From assembly GCA_049521495.1 (NCBI GenBank), contig JBEKOT010000089.1, positions 1-9,882 of the forward strand: DNA of 9,882 bases. Reading direction: 5' to 3'. Below are positions 5,486-9,882 of this stretch, piece after piece. The translations under genes were made by a program, and so were the position numbers. Position 1 is the stretch's first letter. Each line of letters starts with the position of its first letter. The stretch comes from CAWEPK01 sp049521495 (GTDB taxonomy: Bacteria; Desulfobacterota; Syntrophorhabdia; Syntrophorhabdales; WCHB1-27). The notes beneath the pieces are model-generated. The model was not told the origin of the DNA. It searched no databases and was given only the letters and a program-made list of their open reading frames with translations.

Positions 5486-7318
5486 TCAGCGGGTCGCTCG
5501 CAATAGGTCCGCCGTGTTGGCTGCGCGGCGCCGCTCGAGATCGTCCAGGATCTGCTTGCGGAGCCTGATGGAAGCGGGCGTGATCTCAACAAGTTCGTCG
5601 TCGTTGATGTAGGAGATGCACTCTTCGAGGCTCATTTTTACGTGAGGCGTGAGTATGACCGCATCGTCCGAGCCGGCGGCCCTCATGTTCGTGAGCTTCT
5701 TGCCCTTGGCCGGGTTTACGGCGAGGTCGGTCTCCCGCGAATGCTCCCCGATGATCTGCCCACCGTACACCTTTTCTCCGGGCCCCAGGAATAGACGGCC
5801 CCTATCCTGGAGATTGAAGAGGGCATAGGCGACCGTGGTGCATCGGTCCATGGCTACGAGAACGCCTTTGGTCCTGTTCCTGATGTCGCCCGCATACTCT
5901 CCGAAGCCTAAAAACACGTAGTTCATCACGCCCATGCCCCTGGTCTCGGTGAGGAACTCCGAACGGAAGCCGAGGAGGCCCCGGGTGGGTATCCTGTACT
6001 TGAGCCTTGCCATTCCGTTTTTCTGTTCCATTTCCAGGAGAGTCCCCCGCCTTCCGCCCAGATTCTCGATGACCCTGCCCATATAGTTCTCGTCCACGTC
6101 GACGACGAGCTCCTCGAAGGGTTCGAGGGTTTTTCCGTCTTCCTCCCTCAATATCACGCGGGGTCTCGTCACCTGGAACTCGTACCCCTCCCTGCGCATT
6201 TTCTCTATGAGGATGGAGAGGTGAAGCTCGCCCCTTCCCGAAACCTTGTACCCCTGGCCGTCCGCCAGATCCTCAACCGCGAGCGCCACATCGGAAAGAG
6301 TCTCCCTGAGAAGTCTCTCCCGGAGGTGTCTGGATGTAACGAACCTGCCCTCCTTTCCGTAAAACGGTGAATCGTTGGGCACAAAATTCATCGATACGGT
6401 GGGCGGGTCTATGGTGATACCGGCCAGCGGCAGGGGGTTTTCGGGGTCGGCCAGCGTCTCGCCGATTGTGACGGAATCGATGCCTGCCACCGCCACGATC
6501 TGGCCGACACCTGCCTCGTCCGTTTCCTTCCTCTCGGCGCCTATGAACCTGTAGACCTTGGTTATCCTCGCCGGCCGGGAAGGGGTCCCAATTGCGGCGA
6601 CTGCGATTTCCTTATCCTTCCGTATGCTGCCCGATGTAATCTTCCCTATTGCGAGCCTGCCCAGAAAGGGCGAGTAAGCGAGGGAGCTGACAAGCATCCG
6701 GAAGGGACCTTCCGGGTCTCCCTCCGGCGCCGGGATGGCGCTCACGATCATTTCGAGAAGGGGCATCATCGAACCCGTCTTTACCCGGTGGTCGGATGTG
6801 GCATAACCCTCCTTGGCCGAGGTGAAAATAACCGGGAAATCAAGGATATGGTCGGGTGCGTCGAGCTTTACGAAGAGATCGAAGACCTCATCCACCACGC
6901 GGTCGCACCTGGATGAAGGCTTGTCTATCTTGTTCACGACCACTATCACTCGCAGGTTGAGGGCCAGGGCCTTTTTCAGCACGAAATAGGTCTGGGGCAT
7001 CGGTCCTTCGGCGGCATCGACAAGGAGGAGCGCGCCGTCGGCCATCTTGAGCACCCTTTCCACCTGGCCGCCGAAATCTGCGTGTCCGGGGGTATCTATG
7101 ATGTTGATCAAGTGATCTTTATATACGAAGGAGCCGTTCTTCGAGGCAATCGTGATGCCCCGCTCCCTCTCCAGGTCCATTGAATCCATGAGGCGCTCCT
7201 CCACGACCTGATTGTCGCGGAAAAGGCCGCTCTGCTTGAACAATTGATCTACCAGGGTCGTCTTTCCATGGTCGACGTGGGCGATGATTGCAATATTCCG
7301 TATTCTCGTCTGCAACAT
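5486..7318 (-). CDS. typA: Ribosome-associated GTPase TypA/BipA
   Basis: Translational GTPase of the EF-G superfamily that binds the 70S ribosome and aids large-subunit assembly and growth under stress or cold. 610 residues, the usual family length. G motifs (from ATG 7318): G1 AHVDHGKTT 13-21; G2 region RERGITI 51-57; G3 DTPGHADFGG 75-84; G4 NKID 129-132; G5 SAKEG. The EF-Tu domain 2-like part, two alpha-beta domains (the first with SGRGELHLSILIEKMRREG) and the TypA-specific C-terminus with RGLLGFRSEFLTETRG and the GEHSRETDLAVN motif all follow in order. Start chosen at ATG 7318, where the conserved MLQTRIRNIAIIAHVDHGKTT begins. AGAGGG lies just upstream, slightly close to the ATG. The in-frame ATG 7396 would add 26 residues that run through the promoter. 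The gene is alone in its transcription unit; no clear terminator follows. Confidence 0.97.
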   Translation of the reverse strand: MLQTRIRNIAIIAHVDHGKTTLVDQLFKQSGLFRDNQVVEERLMDSMDLERERGITIASKNGSFVYKDHLINIIDTPGHADFGGQVERVLKMADGALLLVDAAEGPMPQTYFVLKKALALNLRVIVVVNKIDKPSSRCDRVVDEVFDLFVKLDAPDHILDFPVIFTSAKEGYATSDHRVKTGSMMPLLEMIVSAIPAPEGDPEGPFRMLVSSLAYSPFLGRLAIGKITSGSIRKDKEIAVAAIGTPSRPARITKVYRFIGAERKETDEAGVGQIVAVAGIDSVTIGETLADPENPLPLAGITIDPPTVSMNFVPNDSPFYGKEGRFVTSRHLRERLLRETLSDVALAVEDLADGQGYKVSGRGELHLSILIEKMRREGYEFQVTRPRVILREEDGKTLEPFEELVVDVDENYMGRVIENLGGRRGTLLEMEQKNGMARLKYRIPTRGLLGFRSEFLTETRGMGVMNYVFLGFGEYAGDIRNRTKGVLVAMDRCTTVAYALFNLQDRGRLFLGPGEKVYGGQIIGEHSRETDLAVNPAKGKKLTNMRAAGSDDAVILTPHVKMSLEECISYINDDELVEITPASIRLRKQILDDLERRRAANTADLLRATR

Positions 7319-7366
7319 ATTCCCTCTGGCGCATCGATTATGCGGACGGGGCGACTGCGAGGCTTT

Positions 7367-7396
7367 AGTATACACACAAAAGAGGGTCGCGATCAA
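7367..7396 (-). promoter_or_regulatory. Candidate sigma-70 promoter of typA
   Basis: On the minus strand TTGATC (-35, 7396-7391, four of six), 18-bp spacer, TATACT (-10, 7372-7367, five of six). Transcription would start near 7360, giving a leader of about 42 bases. It lies in the 299-bp divergent region 7319-7617. The middle of that region (about 7400-7510) shows a G-rich run at 7457-7466 and the palindrome GGGCGCCC at 7464-7471, but no gene. Confidence 0.5.
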
Positions 7397-7516
7397 CGGG
7401 GAGCCGCATTTTGTGGCCCGGCCATGGATTTTTAAGTGCCTGTCTTTAGGGATTTGGGGAGGGGGGCGCCCAGGACAGGTAATTGTCGACCGGCGGCCCC
7501 GGCACCATCATTCTTG

Positions 7517-7545
7517 TTGCAAGACCGCTTTTTTCCTGTCATAGT
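7517..7545 (+). promoter_or_regulatory. Weak promoter candidate for the LivK-type gene
   Basis: TTGCAA (7517-7522, four of six), 17-bp spacer containing a T run, CATAGT (7540-7545, four of six). It would give a leader of about 65 bases before ATG 7618. Both boxes are only moderate matches, so an activator or another sigma factor could be involved. Confidence 0.35.
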
Positions 7546-7605
7546 AAAGCCATGGGAGCAACTTCCCCCCGGCCCCTTTCAAGACCCGGAGAAACGACAA
7601 AGAGA

Positions 7606-7611
7606 AAGGAG
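7606..7611 (+). promoter_or_regulatory. Ribosome binding site deciding the start of the LivK-type gene
   Basis: AAGGAG six bases before ATG 7618. It marks this ATG, directly in front of a signal peptide, as the start in preference to the in-frame ATG at 7483, which would bury the signal peptide 45 residues inside. Confidence 0.85.
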
Positions 7612-7617
7612 AACCAC

Positions 7618-8838
7618 ATGAAGCCCTTCCGTATCTTCATAGCCGTGTGTGCCCTTGCCGCCCTTCTATCCTCCCCGTCCTTAGCCGCAGACGCTATCAA
7701 AGTGGGCATCGTCGACAGCTATTCGGGCGGAGCCGCAGTCTTCGGAATCGATCTCCTGGACGGCTTCAAAATGGCTTTGGGAGAAATCAACGCCAGGGGC
7801 GGGGTCCTCGGCCGAAAGATCGAATACGTGGCCAGGGACGAGAAGTTCCAGCCGAATGTCGCTCTGTCTATGGCCAAGGAGCTTGTCATGAAGGAGAAGG
7901 TAGACCTCCTCATGGGGACCATCAGCAGCGCGTCCGCCCTTGCCATATCCCAGATGGCGAAAACCGAGAAGATACCCTTCCTGTGCACCTACGCCAAGAG
8001 CGACAAGATCGCCGGCGAGCTCGGCCATCGCTACGTCTTTCACATGGCCGAGAACACTGCCATGGCCGGCCGGGCCGCGGCAGCGGTCCTGGCCAAGAAA
8101 GCTTACGTGAAATACTGGATAGCAGGCGATGATTTCGAGTACGGCCACGCGATCTGCGAAGCGACCTGGAACCGGCTGAAAATCCTCAAGCCTCAGGTGC
8201 AGCTTCTCGGTCAGACCTGGTGGAAGGTGGGGGAGACGGACTTCGTGCCCTATATAACCCAGATTCTCGCAGCAAAGCCGGACTTCGTGATCATGGGTTC
8301 GGCGGGCGCCTCGGTGATCGCCTTTCAGAAGGCGGCCAAGGCAACCGGCCTCAGTGCGAAGATACCCTTCTACCAGCACACGGCCATCGAATTCGCCGTG
8401 CTTTCCGCCCTCGGGAACGAGGGACCGGAGGGGGTCATAGGAACGGCGAATTACATGTTCTACTATCCGAAGACCCCGGACAACAAAGCCTTTGTCGAGG
8501 CATACCGGAAAATCTACAATAAATATCCCACCCAGCCGGCCTTTTACGGATACACGGCCGCTCAGTTCATCGCCAGGGCCTACCAGAAGGCCGGCAGCGT
8601 CAATAAGGAGAAGTTTATTGACGCCCTCGAGGGGATGACCCTCGAGAAGACGGCCATAGGGAGTCTGGAGGTGCGCAAGTGCGACCACCAGCTCCTGCTG
8701 CCCACTTTCTACGGCGTGACGAAGAAGGTGCCGGAGTATAATTCCTTTCTCATCGGGACCGATATCCTGACAGTCGCGGCTAAGGACGGCGCACCCTCCT
8801 GCGAGGAGATCGCCGCGGCACGTGCGAGGGCGAGGTAG
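7618..8838 (+). CDS. LivK-type ABC transporter substrate-binding protein (Peripla_BP_6)
   Basis: Periplasmic solute-binding protein of the branched-chain amino-acid (HAAT) importer class, 406 residues. Signal peptide: MKPFRIF, a hydrophobic core to about residue 19, then cleavage after SLA (residue 23). The mature protein opens with the class hallmark IKVGIVDSYSGGAAVFG, then EINARGGVLGRKI, the first-lobe ligand region GTISSASALAISQMA, and the later PFYQHTAIEF and FYGYTAAQFIARAYQKAG of the second lobe. The ligand cannot be read from sequence: this class binds branched-chain amino acids, amides, aromatic acids and other small organic acids. The mature protein has four cysteines (in FLCTY, AICEA, RKCDH and PSCEE). 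No permease or ATPase of the Liv type lies beside it in the window, so it is either an orphan or served by a distant transporter. It is followed by a hairpin. Confidence 0.93.
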   Translation: MKPFRIFIAVCALAALLSSPSLAADAIKVGIVDSYSGGAAVFGIDLLDGFKMALGEINARGGVLGRKIEYVARDEKFQPNVALSMAKELVMKEKVDLLMGTISSASALAISQMAKTEKIPFLCTYAKSDKIAGELGHRYVFHMAENTAMAGRAAAAVLAKKAYVKYWIAGDDFEYGHAICEATWNRLKILKPQVQLLGQTWWKVGETDFVPYITQILAAKPDFVIMGSAGASVIAFQKAAKATGLSAKIPFYQHTAIEFAVLSALGNEGPEGVIGTANYMFYYPKTPDNKAFVEAYRKIYNKYPTQPAFYGYTAAQFIARAYQKAGSVNKEKFIDALEGMTLEKTAIGSLEVRKCDHQLLLPTFYGVTKKVPEYNSFLIGTDILTVAAKDGAPSCEEIAAARARAR

Positions 8839-8840
8839 GG

Positions 8841-8890
8841 CAATCGGCCGGAGAAAGTCGGGCGCGAAAAGCGCCCGGCCCCGCCGATTG
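8841..8890 (+). terminator. Two-tier hairpin after the LivK-type gene, likely terminator
   Basis: Starts two bases after the TAG stop. The outer stem is CAATCGGC (8841-8848) with GCCGATTG (8883-8890), eight perfect pairs. The inner stem is CGGGCGC (8859-8865) with GCGCCCG (8871-8877), seven perfect pairs closed by GAAAA. The bases in between are unpaired or weakly paired. There is no real T tract after it (TGTTATAATT follows), so intrinsic termination may be weak. It could also protect the mRNA 3' end or act as an operator next to the following promoter. Confidence 0.55.
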
Positions 8891-8899
8891 TGTTATAAT
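8891..8899 (+). promoter_or_regulatory. Perfect extended -10 promoter (TGTTATAAT) of the RCK channel gene
   Basis: TGTTATAAT is a full match to TGnTATAAT. No -35 match lies 17 bases upstream, where the hairpin arm is, but extended -10 promoters do not need one. Transcription is expected about seven bases after the -10, at 8905-8907, on the ATG at 8906 itself. The message should therefore be leaderless; there is no Shine-Dalgarno before 8906. Confidence 0.65.
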
Positions 8900-8905
8900 T
8901 GACGC

Positions 8906-9882
8906 ATGAGAACGGACGTAGCATCGCGCCTCAAGCGGATGCTCCTCATCATAGTCGCCATAATCTGCATAGGTACAGTCGGGTACAAGCTGATCGGAGG
9001 AGAAAAGACGACTCTCCTCGACGCCCTCTATATGACCGCGATTACCATAACCACTGTCGGCTACGAAGATTTCATCGGGGCCGGCGCCTCGACTGCGGGG
9101 AAGGTCTTCACCACCGTTTATCTCTTTCTCAGCGTTGGCACGATCTTCTACCTCTTTACCGCGCTCGCGTCTTATATGGTCGAGGGCGAGGTAAGAAAAG
9201 TCTTCAGGAGGAGAAGCATGGAAAGACGTATCGACAAAATGAGGAATCACTATATCGTCTGCGGCATAGGCATGGTGGGACTCTACATAGTCCACGAGCT
9301 GTACGAGACGAAGAGGCCGCAGATAGCCATTGATTCCGAGCCTGCCCAGTTCGACCTCCTGAAGACGCGCAACATAGATGTGCCGGTGCTTTTAGGCGAC
9401 GCAACGGAGAACGAGCTTTTGGAAAAGGCCATGGTAAGAGAGGCAAGGGGTCTTTTCGCAACCACCAACTCCGACAACGACAATATCGTTATCGCCCTTA
9501 CCGCAAAACAGCTCAACCCCGCCCTCCGGGTCGTTTGCAGGTGCAACGACACGAAGAACATTGATAAGATAAAGCGGGCCGGCGCAGATACGGTGGTGGC
9601 CCTCAATTACATAGGCGGCCTCCGGATGGCAGCCGAGATGACGAGGCCCCACGCAACGGATTTCCTCGAATCGATGCTACGCGACAAAGAAAAGGCGCTG
9701 CGCGTGGAGGAGGTGGTCGTCCCGGCCGGTTCGAAGTACGTGGGCAGGGACATCGAGGCACTCGAGCTGCCGAATATGGGCAACATCCTGCTCCTTGCCG
9801 TTAGAAAAGACGGGGGCGAGTGGGTATACAACCCGCCCGCGAGCCTGACCCTCGAAAAGGATATGCACCTCATAGTCCTGGC
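8906..9882 (+). CDS. Potassium channel with RCK (TrkA-N/TrkA-C) domain, MthK-like, partial
   Basis: Inner-membrane K+ channel subunit expected to form a tetramer gated by a cytoplasmic RCK ring. Open for 325 codons to the window edge; only the last residues are probably missing. TM1 about 12-31; pore helix and filter 41-55 (LYMTAITITTVGYED); TM2 about 66-91; charged linker VRKVFRRRSMERRIDKM 96-112; TrkA-N Rossmann domain from about 115 with the dinucleotide-type loop GIGMVG 120-125 and Asp143 at the end of the second strand, then LLGDATENELLEKA; TrkA-C from about 265. The filter is TVGYED, with Glu where classical channels have Gly. ATG 8906 is the first possible start, since an in-frame TGA lies just upstream; it has no Shine-Dalgarno and sits at the predicted transcription start. 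Met105 has a perfect internal Shine-Dalgarno. Ligand (nucleotide, Ca2+ or other) is not predictable here. Confidence 0.92.
   Translation, partial: MRTDVASRLKRMLLIIVAIICIGTVGYKLIGGEKTTLLDALYMTAITITTVGYEDFIGAGASTAGKVFTTVYLFLSVGTIFYLFTALASYMVEGEVRKVFRRRSMERRIDKMRNHYIVCGIGMVGLYIVHELYETKRPQIAIDSEPAQFDLLKTRNIDVPVLLGDATENELLEKAMVREARGLFATTNSDNDNIVIALTAKQLNPALRVVCRCNDTKNIDKIKRAGADTVVALNYIGGLRMAAEMTRPHATDFLESMLRDKEKALRVEEVVVPAGSKYVGRDIEALELPNMGNILLLAVRKDGGEWVYNPPASLTLEKDMHLIVL
9206..9211 (+). promoter_or_regulatory. Internal Shine-Dalgarno before Met105 of the RCK channel
   Basis: AGGAGG, six bases before the in-frame ATG 9218 (codon 105), inside the linker between TM2 and the RCK domain. Starting here would give a soluble RCK protein. 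It also encodes Arg-Arg in a basic linker, so chance is possible. Confidence 0.5.

Noticed and set aside
5479..5494. Hairpin ACCCGC-GTCA-GCGGGT at the end of typA
   Set aside because: Only six pairs, straddles the typA stop codon and has no T tract; not a convincing terminator.
7449..7471. G-rich run that might form a G-quadruplex, with palindrome GGGCGCCC
   Set aside because: Only three separable runs of three or more G; a stable three-layer quadruplex would need four.
7681..8688. Long open frame on the minus strand (335 codons) opposite the LivK-type gene
   Set aside because: It is the mirror of a high-G+C coding strand, with no recognisable domain; the plus-strand gene has signal peptide, SD and family motifs.

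Overview
The window is a G+C-rich stretch of an ordinary bacterial chromosome with eight protein-coding genes. Two of them run off the ends. I see no tRNA, rRNA, insertion sequence, phage gene or CRISPR array. The lineage cannot be fixed from sequence alone. The mix of a LivK-type solute-binding protein, a LolD/FtsX-type exporter, several small channels and E. coli-like sigma-70 promoters fits a Gram-negative such as a Desulfobacterota (former Deltaproteobacteria) member. That is inference with low confidence.

Left half, minus strand (4454 down to 1): a 2-TM/P-loop ion channel with a long C-terminal domain (3363-4454, probably starting further upstream), a four-TM DUF2569 protein (2736-3194), a 109-residue secreted protein with no recognised family (2340-2669), a LolD/MacB-type ABC ATPase (1526-2227), and its FtsX-type permease (1-1529, cut by the window edge). 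ATPase and permease overlap by four bases and form an export operon. The secreted protein and the ATPase each have a recognisable promoter of their own, so this is not one long operon.

Middle: a DUF1460 (NlpC/P60-like) amidase on the plus strand (4646-5362) is divergent from the channel and convergent with typA. The GTPase gene typA (5486-7318, minus) is complete with all G motifs. A 299-bp divergent region follows (7319-7617), holding promoter candidates for typA and for the next gene.

Right half, plus strand: a periplasmic LivK-type binding protein (7618-8838), a strong two-tier hairpin, an extended -10 promoter, and a second potassium channel with an RCK (TrkA-N/TrkA-C) domain (8906 to the window end).

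The most interesting point is the second channel gene. Its first ATG sits where transcription should start (a leaderless mRNA with no Shine-Dalgarno). Internal codon Met105, exactly between the membrane pore and the RCK domain, has a full AGGAGG six bases upstream. This resembles the archaeal MthK channel, whose gene makes both the full channel and a separate RCK subunit from an internal Met107. The DUF1460 gene also looks leaderless. Both channels have altered selectivity filters, and the first channel's N-terminal membrane segment lies upstream of any normal start codon.
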